Shown here: in pieces, positions 10,457 through 21,519 of the stretch | Layout of the letters: every line of letters begins with the position of its first letter | Numbering within the stretch: position 1 is the stretch's first letter | Program-made: the position numbers and the translations under genes | Assembly (NCBI GenBank): GCA_018292915.2 | Contig: JACVVK020000092.1 | Location: 792,501-856,500 of the forward strand | From: Batillaria attramentaria | Lineage: Eukaryota; Mollusca; Gastropoda; Batillariidae | Reading direction: 5' to 3' | Length of the DNA: 64,000 nt | The notes under the pieces: model-generated | What the model was told of the DNA's origin: nothing | The model's input: the letters and a program-made list of their open reading frames with translations, nothing else | Databases searched by the model: none

Positions 10457-11180
10457 TGCTCACACATCGTTCTGAGTTGTTTTCGTGGCGTCTAACATCT
10501 CAGCACTTTGGCTACGTGACACAGATGCAAATCTGGAGGAAAACGCTATATATTCCTCTTACACATAACGTTGCAGATGACACCCTAAAAATGCAAATTC
10601 AACACCCCCCCCCCCCAAAAAAAAAAAAAAAAATCACAAACATCAGGAAGCCATAGACTCATGTGTAGAGTAAATTTAAACAAATTCAAATGTTCCGTTT
10701 TTTGGCAATGTTGGCAGCGACCACATACCCCCTCATTCCACGGTCGTCTGCTGGCTACTCAGTGTGCCAGCCGCGCATGAATACACTGAAATAGTCCACA
10801 AGCCAGCCTCATTTTCCCCTTATTTTACTATTACCTGGCATCAAACTTGTTTACAAAGCAAACAAAAAGCACCAGATTGCCATTTTTTACTCTGCACACA
10901 AATTTTAAAAGGGGCAAAGATTTTCTACTATATTTAGCCGAATCGTTACTACATGACCCGGAACCTAATACCGTTGTGTAACCTGTTTAGACACCTGTAT
11001 AGTGACAGCATCTCGCAAATGCCGGCGGTGAGCTAACGAAGCGACTAACACACTGAACGAGAGTGTTGTAGCAACACCATCCGCTCAGTCGTTGAGTTTG
11101 ACTGTTCGACCGCTTTCGCAAAGAAAAAACAACACTGTATCGCTTTAAGGTTAATCATCAAGATAGACAGTACAGGCGAG
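10457..11180 (+). mobile_element. Dispersed family E copy, split by about 470 bases
   Basis: The head (CACACATCGTTCTGAGTTGT...CAGCACTTT) is at 10457-10513 and the remainder (AGACACCTGTATAGTGACAG...CATCAAGATAGACAGTACAG) at 10988-11180. The uninterrupted copy at 59727-60030 has these joined. The 10514-10987 insert includes C and A runs at 10606-10633; no clear termini were seen. Confidence 0.55.
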
Positions 11181-11246
11181 AAGAGGTACAAGAGGGGAAC
11201 TGAATATAAACTGATTTTATGTGCTTATTTATTACTGTGTGCTTAC

Positions 11247-11309
11247 CTGACTACAGCGTTTGCGTTCCAGCAGGGCAGTCTGACCTTCCCCATCAGACAA
11301 ACGTTGAGC
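11247..11309 (-). CDS. Isolated 63-nt coding exon candidate upstream of the collagen C4-like gene
   Basis: On the minus strand a T-rich tract of about 20 bases and TGTAACAG precede 63 nt that end GTAGTCAG|GTAAGC. Both sites are strong. Frame 1 is open over 21 codons and reads AQRLSDGEGQTALLERKRCSQ minus its last residue; frame 2 is open as well. It lies 0.9 kb upstream of the collagen C4-like exons on the same strand. No frame of it joins 10324 in the required phase, so at least one exon would have to lie between. It may be an upstream exon of that gene or of another. Confidence 0.35.
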
Positions 11310-11315
11310 CTGTTA

Positions 11316-11335
11316 CAAAAAAAAAAAAAAAAAAA
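11316..11335. repeat. Poly-A run
   Basis: In minus orientation it forms the T-rich tract of the 11247-11309 exon acceptor. Confidence 0.85.
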
Positions 11336-11465
11336 AACACACAACAAAACAAAAAAAAATCGGAAGTGTTGTGCTGTTCATCCTGATTATTGCAATGAAT
11401 AGTAACTTTTCCCCTGCACGGGTGGCCGTCATCTGAAAGCCGACCGGACAACAGCAGTCCGTTTC

Positions 11466-11850
11466 AATGACGGATTTGATTCAGTTTCAGTTGTTTCCAC
11501 TGACAACTTGAACACCACCAAGAACCGCTTTGGAGCTCGTTCCTTCAAGTGTTCTGCCCCTGCTATGTGGAACGCCCTGCCGCCATACCGCCTTGAAATT
11601 CAGCACCTCCACCGAGTCTTTCAGGAGCCACCCGCAGACCCACCTTTTCTCAAAGCTCTGATGCAAACTCCCCCTGCTCTGCCCTCCCCCCACCCCCGCC
11701 CCCCGCTTCCTCCTCCCACCCTCACCCGCATTTATCCCGTATCCCTCCCACTTCCCTTGCGCTACGAGCTTGCTGTGCATGGAGATTTTTATTTTTCAGC
11801 GCGCTACAAGACGTCATCATCATTATTATCATTATCATCAGTCAAACAAC
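11466..11850 (+). mobile_element. LINE 3' end: C-terminus of a CR1/jockey-like ORF2 plus 3' tail
   Basis: The frame reads KNRFGARSFKCSAPAMWNALP, the conserved end of many CR1/L2-like ORF2 proteins. A +1 shift brings in STESFRSHPQTHLFSKL before a stop. The 3' tail GCGCGCTACAAGACGTCATC ends in ATT/ATC repeats. It is a short, 5'-truncated, frameshifted remnant. Confidence 0.65.
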
Positions 11851-11879
11851 AACAACAACAACAGCAACCAAAGAGAAAA

Positions 11880-12308
11880 AAGCCCAAATACCCTGCTCAA
11901 CATCATCGAGCAGTGCACAGAGTGGCAGAGGCAGCTGTATATCAACTTTGTGGATTTCGAAAAAGCCTTCGACAGCATCCATCGAGAAAGTCTATGACGC
12001 ATCCTCAGAGCATACGGAATCCCACAGCAGATTGTCCTTGTCATCAAGAGTTTCTACAACACCTTCAAGTGCAGAATAGGAAACAGCGAGTCCAGCTTCA
12101 GCGTGAAGACCGGCGTCAGACAAGGCTGTTCCATGTCGGCACTGCTCTTCAACCTGACCATCGACTGGGTAATGAGACAGACAACAGCAGACCAATCGAG
12201 GGGCATCAGATGGACCCTCTTCTCAACCCTTGAAGATCTGGATTTCGCTGACGATCTAGCGCTAGTCTCCCACACCCACCAGCACATGCAGGAAAAAACA
12301 TCCCGTCT
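11880..12308 (+). mobile_element. LINE reverse-transcriptase fragment, truncated both ends, one nonsense codon
   Basis: One frame runs through the RT core: FVDFEKAFDSIHRESL, an in-frame TGA at 11995-11997, then RILRAYGIPQQI, KTGVRQGCSMSALLFNL and DFADDLALVSHTHQHMQ. It is clearly the same type as the element at 47401-48653. There the TGA position is Trp (EALWKLL), so a TGG-to-TGA change is likely. Catalytic FADD is intact. Coding homology ends abruptly at a TAA. Confidence 0.8.
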
Positions 12309-12499
12309 CAAATAAAAGCGACATAAAAGGGACAGAAACCACTTAACTTTCACAAAGGGCGGCACAGGTCAACGTTTCGGCTTTCGCCTTCCTCAGGACA
12401 TAAACAAATGGGACATAACTTCAACAAACAAACAAAAGGTAACTCTGCGGACGTACTGACATACACGGCGCGGGAAAAAACAACAACAACAACAACAAC

Positions 12500-12770
12500 A
12501 AAAAACAGTGGACGAGAAAAGGACCAGAAAACAATAGTAAAAATATCACAACACCCATCCTTTGGTGACAGAAGACCATGGACTGTGTGTGGGGAAAAAA
12601 AGTGGGGCAGAAAAGAACAGAAAAGAATAGTAAAAAATAGCAGAAATCACAACACCCATCCTGTGTTGTGTCACTAAAGGATGGGTGTTGTGATTTCTGC
12701 TATTTTTTACTATTCTTTTCTGTTCTTTTCTGCCCCACTTTTTTTTTTTTTTCCCACACACAGTCCATGG
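12500..12770. repeat. Long hairpin: two direct and one inverted copy of a satellite-like unit
   Basis: 12576-12662 and 12678-12770 are inverted copies, nearly identical except for A/T-run length, with a 15-base loop. The arm motif AGAAATCACAACACCCATCC has a further direct copy at 12544-12563 (ATCACAACACCCATCCTTTG). Confidence 0.85.
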
Positions 12771-12923
12771 GGATACTCCGAACGGTAGAGCGCTGGACTT
12801 TCATTGCTCGGGTCGTGAGTTCGAAGCCCGGCTGGGGCCAGATATTTGTCCTGGCCTTTTTGCTCCGTCTTTAATATCACCCTTACGTGGTGGAAAAGGA
12901 CGTTGAGCTCCTAAACACCCACC
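12771..12923 (+). mobile_element. SINE-B copy
   Basis: tRNA-like head (CGGTAGAGCGCTGGACTT, GGGTCGTGAGTTCGAAGCCC), GGCCAGATATTTGTCCTGG, then TACGTGGTGGAAAAGGACGT and CACCCACCC. Its 5' end abuts the hairpin. Confidence 0.85.
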
Positions 12924-13344
12924 CGAGTTTGCAGTCGAATTCCAGCCCTCTGCACATGTAGTGATCAAAACCTCAGGCTCAAGGGAGCCAACCTGTACGA
13001 CGCTGTCAGCTACAAAACGTGAAGTTCTTTCCCTTAGTCCGCTGGCACTGTGTGGCAGGTCAGTTAAGAGCGGACCGATGGATGTTCGGCAGGTTGACTC
13101 TCGTGAAGCCTCATGGTCTCCGAAACTGCGCTCTAAAAAGATTGACTTTGATGTCCAAATGCACACCACACATATTCAGACTTGTCACTGACACTATGTA
13201 TATATCGAGGGTTCGCTGCCAGACTGAACTGACGTACTACTGACACTACATGTATCTTTCTCATCTCTATCGAATCTTCTCCGGGCACTGAGGGGACCCC
13301 GGCTTGGTATTTTCGACACTGATACCTCCTTTTCTCGAGACACA

Positions 13345-13683
13345 GGGGGATTTGGTTAAGTGGTTAAGACATCCGACTATGGACCCTGAGCTGCCCGGTT
13401 CGAGTCCCCGGTGGGCAGGAACATGGTTGGATTTTTCCTTACCATATCGAGTGTGCACTCTTTCGAAGAAGAGTAGGTTGTGGCCGGCGTCGTGGTAAAC
13501 AGAAATACTGTTGCACGCACCAGGGTGAATAGCAGGGTGGAGGTTTGCACATAAAGTAGCGCTTAGCGGCAGCAGGCTTTCGCTGCTTCGTCCTCCAGCC
13601 CTGCAGCGCCATGAGCAGTTAAGTAGAGATGGGTATGAGCGCCGAGGAGAAGTCTACCATACCATACCACCACCATACCATAC
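13345..13683 (+). mobile_element. SINE-A, full length
   Basis: Head GGGGGATTTGGTTAAGTGG...CCCGGTTCGAGTCCCCGG has A- and B-box-like words. The body carries CAGGGTGAATAGCAGGGTGG and GGCAGCAGGCTTTCGCTGC, and the end is ACCATACCATACCACCACCA. Reference copy for this family in the window. Confidence 0.8.
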
Positions 13684-13689
13684 ACAAGT

Positions 13690-14590
13690 TTCAGGAGGGA
13701 AAATGTGTTCGGTGATGAGTTCAAACCAGCTCTTTTAAGGTCTTCACTGAATGTGCATGATGAAATTGTGTATACGTGCACTGAGGTGAGTGCGAGCTGA
13801 CTGACGGCCAGTTTAGTCGTCTGCACCGGCCATGGGTTGTGGCGTACTTCATGAACATGTATGGTATAGTGTTAAAGAAGCCTATCATATAGTATTAAAG
13901 AAACCTTCGGTTAAAAAACGTACCTATTGTGACTATATTCTGAAGAGATCGAGGAGGGGTGAAAACAATCTCGCAGTCTCCTTTTATCGCAGCAGAGATG
14001 CAGGTTGTATAATTGTTTGCTTCCTTTCAATTAATCCCCTTTTTGAAGCTTATATTCACTTCACTTAACACCTTCATTTTTTTTTTAATTCAGCCCGTCA
14101 TATACAATTACTATGTATTCATCTTACGTCTAACGTGGTAAGACACAAGCAGACTCATTGGTTCACGTTTTCGCCAGTTATAAGGCTTCAAACCTCATTA
14201 GCCTTTTCCGCATAAGAGTTCAAATATATCCGGAGTGACTCGAGTCAATAAACTGGCACTTGACGGTTAGCAAAGCACACCATTGTGCCACGAAGGAGCG
14301 AAGGGAGATCACTCTACTGATAGGGGTCAAAGGGAGGTCACCGGGTGGCGATTTGCAGAAGTGAGAGTGTGGGCGCAAACATGGATATGGGACACCACGG
14401 GCTCCTACTGTTTTGTCGTTATATGCTTTACCGTTCATAACCCTATGATGGAACCCTCCATCTGTAGCTCAACTTTTCGATATTCATAATTTATTCGCAC
14501 TCCTCTACTACCCGATACAACCAATTGACATGCAACTGCCTGACTTGGCCTTTTTAATAGAATGTTTACGATTTTCCAATACCGCCAATA
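13690..14590. other. No gene seen
   Basis: Moderately complex AT-rich DNA with no open frame of coding character and no recognised repeat beyond short A/T runs. Confidence 0.4.
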
Positions 14591-14594
14591 CCGC

Positions 14595-14632
14595 CAATAC
14601 AATACAATACAATACAATACAATACAATACAT
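14595..14632. repeat. (AATAC)n microsatellite
   Basis: About seven AATAC units next to ATGTTTATTGTCC, at the 3' border of the gypsy remnant. Confidence 0.9.
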
Positions 14633-14643
14633 GTTTATTGTCC

Positions 14644-15055
14644 TTAAGAGGATATTTTTCTTACAGCCCGCTGAGCATTCATTTTCGCATCGAGTTGCGT
14701 GAAGACCTTGGAGTTTGCGAGCTGGGCGAAGCTCTGGTGGACGGTTGCCATCGGGTGGACGTCACGCTGGACTGACTTGTTCAGGTGAGTGAGGTCTACA
14801 CATATCCTCACTGCTCCGTTGGGCTTCGCGACCACAACTATGCCAGAACATCAGCTGGTGGGCTCTGTGATCAGAGATATGACTCCTTCCGCCTGCATGC
14901 GCTCAGTTTCGTCGTTGACGTTCGGGATAAGAGGGTGGGGTACGTATCTTGCGGGTCGTGTGTAAACATACCGGATGGGCATCAGGCTTGAGGGTGATGA
15001 TATATTTTGACAGTGCTTTTTTTTTTTCCTGCATGCATGGTGTTAGTTCTTTTGC
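14644..15055 (-). mobile_element. Ty3/gypsy pol fragment (start of reverse transcriptase), decayed
   Basis: Minus-strand frames carry VVVAKPNGAVRICVDLTHLN and SKVFTQLDA, the opening motifs of Ty3/gypsy RT. A longer upstream portion reads VPHPLIPNVNDETERMQAEG. There is an in-frame stop between TEPTS and CSGIVVV, where the family normally has Trp, and a frameshift further upstream near TTRKI. The catalytic YxDD region is missing. SINE-B then SINE-A sequence interrupts the 5' side. Non-functional. Confidence 0.75.
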
Positions 15056-15066
15056 ATTCCGTACGG

Positions 15067-15200
15067 GTGGGTGGGGGTGGGTGTTTGGGGGTTTAACGTC
15101 GTTTTCCACCACATAGGTTGATATCAAAGACGGGGCAACGATGAAAAAGCCAGCACAAATATTTGTCCCCAGCCGGGATCGAACTCACGACCCGAGCATA
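15067..15200 (-). mobile_element. SINE-B, 5' truncated, with 12-bp target-site duplication
   Basis: CATTCCGTACGG flanks it at 15055-15066 and 15201-15212. The SINE starts within its tRNA-like head (ATGCTCGGGTCGTGAGTTCG) and ends CACCCAC. Confidence 0.85.
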
Positions 15201-15209
15201 CATTCCGTA

Positions 15210-15358
15210 CGGAATAGGACCTTTAACGTGCACACTTGATCTATATGCATGCGTGTGTACACGATGCATGGCGGCAAAACAGACAGCATGGATGTGTCTG
15301 CACGTGAGTTTGGCACGATTGTATGAAAAAAAAATTCCCAGTCAAATTCCTGCCCACC
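15210..15358 (-). mobile_element. SINE-A fragment
   Basis: CTGGTGGGCAGGAATTTGAC, CACGTGCAGACACATCC and AAGTGTGCACGTTAAAGG match the middle of SINE-A. It is cut at its head by a SINE-B copy. Confidence 0.65.
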
Positions 15359-15492
15359 AGGGGTGCTGGTAGAGTGTTGGACTGTCAATGCTCTGGTCGT
15401 GAGTTCGAATCCCGGCTGGAAGTGAAAAAGTTTAGCTGGTCTATTCCTCGTTGCCCCTGATATCACCCTTATGTGGTGGTGGTGAGGGGGGG
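15359..15492 (+). mobile_element. SINE-B copy, diverged
   Basis: GGTAGAGTGTTGGACTGTCA, GTGAGTTCGAATCCCGGCTGG and TTATGTGGTGG are recognisable; the 3' end runs into G and C homopolymers. Confidence 0.7.
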
Positions 15493-15539
15493 GGGGTAAA
15501 TCCGTACAAGCCCCCCCCCCCCCTTTCACACACACACAC

Positions 15540-17200
15540 GTCCACCCCGCAGAGGTATCGAACCCGGAACTTCAGGATCCGCAACTGAATAGGTTAAATC
15601 CCCTTTAGCTGCTATGGTAGTAACTTAGTGTGGTTATCCTGCTTTTCTGCAGCAGCAGGAAACTGAAATTGTTCTAGCTTTCCCCACCCATGGCCGTTAC
15701 TTATGACTGTGAGTTAACTACGGTAAGATGGTTAACACATTAACCAAGCAATGCCTCCTTGATAACGAAAAATATTGACCGAACCACAATACGGTAGCTC
15801 TCTCCACCCGTGAAAGGATTACTTAAGGAGAAATATATACGGGTTCTCCCTCTCACCCCGGGTAGAAAACCCCCCGGAAGAGGGAGGGGAAAGTGCCGTG
15901 GACCACCCTAGGAAGGTAAACTCTCGCCTGCCAGCTCCATTCACTCCGGCACGTCAAGCAAATTAGAAGTGTGTAGGGGAGGGTCAGTGATACCCTCAGG
16001 TCCCGGCGGTAAACTGTTAGCTGAGTCTCGATTTCAGCGCGACTTATTTGCCTGTTGTGTTTGCCCGCCGTTTTGCTTCATTTTTCAATATTGGGCTCAT
16101 TGATTTCTGTGTCTTGGCACGGCTCCGTTCAGGGCGATCCCCGCTGGCTCAGCTGGTCATGAGTGAGGGATCGGAAAGGAACAGTGTGTTGTACTTCCTG
16201 TTCGTGATTCCAGTGACTTGAAACGTCGCTACTGACGCGGCTCAGTGATACAAAATGCCCTCTCCGCCATAAACCACCCCCATGCGAGAAGGCATGGAAC
16301 ACAGGATCAGTGGTCGTGGTTTAATCCCTCCCCCCCCCCCACACACACGCCCCCCCCCCTCCCCTCCCATTAGAGTCGCGACAACGACCGGCCGACGTCC
16401 ACAGAACTTGATTGCCAGCGCCCCCTAGAGACACCAACAAAGCCAGGAACCGTCACCGAGAGAATCATTGTATGGCGGGGTTTTTGTCCCCTGCTTGGCT
16501 CCTTAATCCTACGGTGGCCGCCATTCTTGTGTTCTGACCAACATTAAATACTCAGCGTGGCCGGGGTATGAGCCGACGCCGTGCAAACAAGCGTGGCCGA
16601 TAATGTTTCTAATTGTTCGCTCCTCCGATTTCAATTAGACGGCCGATACGGCCAAACAAAGGGAAGCAATCTGTCTCAGACCTTCCGCTCCTCCGACACG
16701 CCACCTAGCTCGTAAAAGACCGGTAACTCTAAGCCACGGAACTGATTCCCTTTCGATTTAAGTCCGGGAAACCTGGAAGAGGGTCGCATCCACATAGCGC
16801 TGCATCTTCTCCCAGGGATCCTGTCCGGAAATGTGTCACTTTGCAAACGCCGCAGAGGTTCCAATAGCGGCTTGACACGACAGCAGCGGTATCTAGGGAC
16901 AGGGGGAGATAATCTGGTGGTGTTGTGTTGCAAATCGGCTCAGGAATCGGCAAGGGGGATTTCATTTTCACGGGAGTGGTGAACGCAGCTCTGCTTCCAG
17001 ATCACTCACAGAAGGCCTTTCTCGGAAACCTCACAGAAGGGATGGTTTTGCTGTAACGTTAGCCAGCTGAACGCAAAACACATCGCAGTGTGGACACGAT
17101 TTTTCGGGGGGCTGATTGTATATGGACTGTGTCGCATCAGTGAAGACAACAAATAGATAACCTGCACTGAGCATAGGATCGTCAGGGGGATTTGCAACAG
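15540..17200. other. High-complexity non-coding block with a CTCF-like core
   Basis: No supported gene. GCGCCCCCTAGAG at 16418-16430 resembles the CTCF core. Homeodomain-like TAATCC (near 16508) and CAATTAG (near 16635) also occur. Candidate regulatory DNA only. Confidence 0.35.
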
Positions 17201-17660
17201 TTTGCACAGTTAGGGAAAATAAAGTCGAAACAGAATGGCGTGTTCACGGAGGGTTAACAAAATGGTCGGGCGTTTTTCCAGTGCCCTGCCTTTTCAAACG
17301 TTTCGACGACGAGTGCTCTCAGCTAAAACCGTTATTTTTTTTAAAATATGAGCATATTCATACCTTTAGATTGTAGTAACGTATTAGTACAATTTTTTCT
17401 GCTTGATAAACGACCCTATTCTTTTAAACCGACAACCAAAAATCCGAAACCTTTTTTTCTTTTTCTTTACGGTACAATGAAATTCTGAATTTGGAAAGCG
17501 GCGGCCGTTGGAAAAAAGCAGTGTGGAAAGACGCCAAATGAGGGTGCTATGATTTGGTTTAAACAGGTTTATTGCAATACTGACAAGTCGTTCAAGTAAA
17601 CAGAGAGTGAGCATAAACAAGCGGTGCTATGATTTAGAAGCGGCAGGAAATCGCCCGTCC

Positions 17661-17710
<50 letters not shown>

Positions 17711-17711
17711 G
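17661..17711. repeat. (TTAG)n microsatellite
   Basis: About twelve TTAG units followed by GGCTTAACGCAGCGCAA. This is a microsatellite, not a telomere. Confidence 0.9.
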
Positions 17712-17714
17712 GCT

Positions 17715-18812
17715 TAACGCAGCGCAACCATTTTGTTTAGCCCCCGTGGTGTTGCGAACAATGACTTGAAAGGACAGCCTGAAGTGAGACCATTGCTGTG
17801 ACGCGTACCGCAGAGCTCGGGGAGTTCAAGAGATTATAGAATGTTACCTTATATAAAATGTGAACACTGTTAGACATTTAAAAATCGACAAAATTATGAT
17901 CGATCCTTGCAAGAATTCAAATTTTCCGGCTTCAAAAATCGGCTTAACTTAGCGCATTTCAATACTTACATAGTTTGGTATCCCTGCCACAAATTAACTA
18001 CAATAAGACTTAATTGAAAATGACGTCACTGATAGAGCTAGAGTGGCAACGGTGAACTTTAGTGCACCTAAAAGCCTCAGAAAAAAACGAGAAAAAAACA
18101 ACGAGTTTAACAATTTATTTTGTTTCACTTGTAGTATTTCTCCTGTCTGTGGTTACACTCAATTTGTAGATCTAAATTAAAAACGGAAAAAGAATTACTT
18201 TCGCTGGTATGTAACAACGACTGTCATTGGCTGATACCGGATCTCCTGATCACCAAACGCCGCGCCTATCATTCCAGCAATTGTCACGCATCATGTCTGA
18301 GAGGAAATCTACCAAGCGTGTCTATTTGCTCACAGAGAATCTCAACCGTAACGGAAGGCCTGAAACAGGGCCTTATCCAGGTTTCAATCAGTGGAAACTC
18401 ATCCGTAACCAAACCCTGAACCAGCGCCGTATCCAACTTTCCATCTCAATTTCGACGCCTGTAAGCAATTTGCATTGGGCATCTTGTTATCTCCCTTTCT
18501 CCATTAAACGGCGTCGAAGACAATTTCGCATGGGTGTGTAAATTGGACTGGATCGTTCAAATGTAAGCCACGATGCAGGAAATGTGTCCCGTTCGTTTAA
18601 TTTGACGTGTTTTTGTCTTCTGAGTAAAACCGTTGTGTCTTGATAATGAACAAATGAAACGTTAGAACGAAAACCAATTAGACTGTATAACAATTGCAAG
18701 ACGGAAGAGTCGTGATCGATTTTAATTTTCACATTTTTGGTAGCGGTTGTGGAGTGAGGCCTTGCGTCGTACAGAACACACAGTTATGGTTTTCGTCTTC
18801 TTCTTCTCAAGT
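17715..18812. other. No confirmed gene; an unassigned open frame at about 18293-18541
   Basis: From the ATG at 18293 (MSERKSTKRVYLLTENLNR...) a frame runs on the plus strand, with a possible donor CCT|GTAAGC inside it. No upstream promoter, partner exon or known domain was seen, so it is not called a gene. Confidence 0.3.
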
Positions 18813-19209
18813 TAATAATAATAATAATGAGTATTGTATAGGCGCTTTACCCAATTTTGCAGATCGGCTCAAAGCGCCGCGAACTGAACCCAACACGCAC
18901 GCTCACGTGAATCACACGCATTCTCCCACACACTGGACGTAAACATATTACAATCACGTGGTGCGAAGGGTCAGCTCAGCTATTTAAATTTCGGAATTTA
19001 GAATTGCATTTATTTTTTCAAATTTGGTGGGCTGAACATTTCCAAAGCAGAGGGGAAGGAAGCCGGAGTACCCGGAGAGAACCCCCGACGATCGGCCCGA
19101 ATGAACGGTATATACGAGAAGGAAAAATTCTTTGCCCCGAGTGGGACTCGAACCCCCCACCTCTCGCATTGGTGACAAGTCTCTTAACCACTAGACCATC
19201 GACCGCCCC
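18813..19209 (-). mobile_element. SINE-C, full length
   Basis: Minus strand: GGGGCGGTCGATGGTCTAGTGG head, GGGTTCGAGTCCCACTCGG, GTTCATTCGGGCCGATCGTC, GGAAATGTTCAGCCCACC, TGAGCTGACCCTTCGCACC and a (ATT)n tail. Confidence 0.85.
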
Positions 19210-19214
19210 AAGTT

Positions 19215-20147
19215 CTGCGTTGCCTGCTTTCTTCTGTGTTCCCTCGGTGGAGATGATGAGTTACAATACTTATTTGCTGTATGCGGGCTTAGTATTTATG
19301 TTTGTTTTACCTAGTTGTAATTGCTATTTGTTTTCTACGCTTTTTTTTTTTTTTTGTAATCGGGAGTTCGAGAAATCAGTATGAAGGTGCAGCGTCTCCT
19401 GCATGTCCTAGGTTTATACTGCCCCGTAGACCAGTTTGCACCCTTTGTGCAGCGTTACATTTTTGTTTTGGTTTTTCAAGTGGTGCAGGCACACTCAGCC
19501 GCGAATTAGTCTTTGTGACTTGTGCGGCTTTAAACTCACTCACCCCTGTCTTCCCTTGGTAATTGTGATGAATTCAGTCGTCTTCCGGAAGTCCCTTAAA
19601 ACAAGTATTATAAGAAAATCAAACGTAATCTAACACACACCACCGCACGAGATGAACTTTTCGTGTACCTTCACAATGACAGCATCAACAAAGTCCCTGA
19701 TGATGCTATCAATAAATATAAACATTTACAAATAAACCTACCCCCTCCACCCCCCCCCTTCCCTGACCCCTTTCTGCAGAACGACTCGATCGCCAAAGGG
19801 TCAATTTATCGCGCCATAGGACCACAGATCGAGAGAATCAAACAAGTCGGAATGTGTGAAATTGCCGCCGCTAATGCCGAGGAGTGATAATGCTGTGCTC
19901 AGTGATGATGGGCGATGATAGTGATGAGTTATGTCGTCGGAAATCTGTCTGAAGTGTGCCTTAGAGCGATGCGACGCTTGCCTCTGTGTGTTACGGAAAC
20001 AGTTTAGGCGTTGGAGTGATAGTTTATGTGGTCTCTTTGAACCTGCTCCCCCCACAAACCGCTTCCCCAATTTCGCCCTCACCAGCCGCTCCTACTTCCG
20101 AAGAGCTTCACTTAAAGGTCCAAAGTTTACAAGTTTTAGGCTTGCTT
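19215..20147. other. No gene seen
   Basis: Mixed unique DNA with a T run (19338) and C runs (19741-19765). Confidence 0.4.
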
Positions 20148-20430
20148 ATGGCTCTGAACTTTTTTGGTGGTGTCAAGCGTCGTACCACGTATGCACCTGC
20201 ACAGTGACAGCATCTGACAGGCTGGCAACAGAATGCTTTGCGAATCAGTATCAAGTCAATGCTAGTTTTGCAACACTCAACTGCTGAGTAGAAGAATTTG
20301 AATTTTTGCCGTCTGGCAGAGCAAGCTGGCGACACTGTCTCGCATTCAGAGCTCTACTGATCATTAAGATAGACTATTTCAAGCGCTCAGGCGCTCTCAC
20401 AAGCGAAACTGTTCCAAACATCATCAAATA
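20148..20430 (+). mobile_element. Dispersed family E copy, diverged
   Basis: CACCTGCACAGTGACAGCATC, AGAGCTCTACTGATCATTAAG and CGCTCTCACAAGCGAAACTG match the other family E copies. Confidence 0.6.
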
Positions 20431-20796
20431 CCCGTGGCCCCAACTAACTTTTAAAGGTTTGTTTTTTGAGACTTTCCAAGCAATGCAAACAAACAGCGTG
20501 TTGTCTGATATTCGACACCAGGGTTTATTAACAACAGCGAGCCTCTTTTACGATGTCCTGTCTGTCTTTGATGTAAATACGTAAACTGGTGAAGTGTGTA
20601 CATTTTCACATGTCCACTGCATTTGACAGAATTTTTGATGCCATCGTTAGAGTGTGTGCCTAACAAGGCTTTTAACTGTATCCTCGGTTAAATTTTTAAG
20701 TCTTTCATCAAATGCCGACTAAAAATGTAATATTGTACCCTAGAAATACAGGAAATAGCAAAATTACTTACTTTTGTAAAGTTGAAATCGGCGAAA

Positions 20797-21022
20797 CTGT
20801 CTGTCTGTTCTGTCTGTCTGTCTGTCTGTCGGCGTGCCGGGGTGGCCGAATGGTAGAGCGTTGGACTTCTAATGCTCGGGTCGTGAGTTCGTATCCCGGC
20901 TGGCTTTTTCATCGTTGCCCCGTCTTTGATATCACCTGTATGTGGTGGAAAAGGACTTTAAACCCCAAACACCCATCCACCCTGTCTATCTGTCTGTCTG
21001 TCTGTCTCTATGTCAGTCAGTT

Positions 21023-21083
<61 letters not shown>
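20797..21083 (+). mobile_element. SINE-B inserted in a (CTGT)n microsatellite, with adjoining (CT)n
   Basis: The SINE (20832-20985) has an intact head (GGGGTGGCCGAATGGTAGAG). CTGTCTGTCTGTC lies on both sides, so it entered the array and duplicated repeat units. (CT)n follows at 21024-21083. Confidence 0.85.
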
Positions 21084-21087
<4 letters not shown>

Positions 21088-21519
21088 TCTCACCCTCCAG
21101 CCGGAGATTGAAATCTCGGAGCACTCTCACATTTCCGGTCATATGCATTATTAACGGTAATACAAATGCATTTCAAGCTGAAATCACGCTTCACAGCTTT
21201 CAAGCACTCCCACAGAACTTTATAGAACTCCCATAGAACTTTATATACGTAACTGTTATCTGAAGGGAACACAGACGCAGCCAGCTAATAATTGACGTTG
21301 ACATAACAACAAATCCTAGACAGCTCTTTCTGGGGTGAAGCTGAGAGGTGTATTCCATTGTCGACCACTTCAGTGAAACTGCCCCCGGGAGCACAATAAA
21401 AGGACAGGTGTCGGTATCTCGTCTTAAAACTGTTTGTGTGGGCGAAATGGCGTGTCAATGCAACTAGGCCTGCATGTATGGTACTAGTTCGTATACTACA
21501 AACTCTATATTGGACTAGT

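Noticed and set aside
18227..18541. Plus-strand frame of about 104 codons
   Set aside because: Its upstream start is not ATG; the inner ATG at 18293 has no promoter or partner exon. Kept only as an unassigned note.
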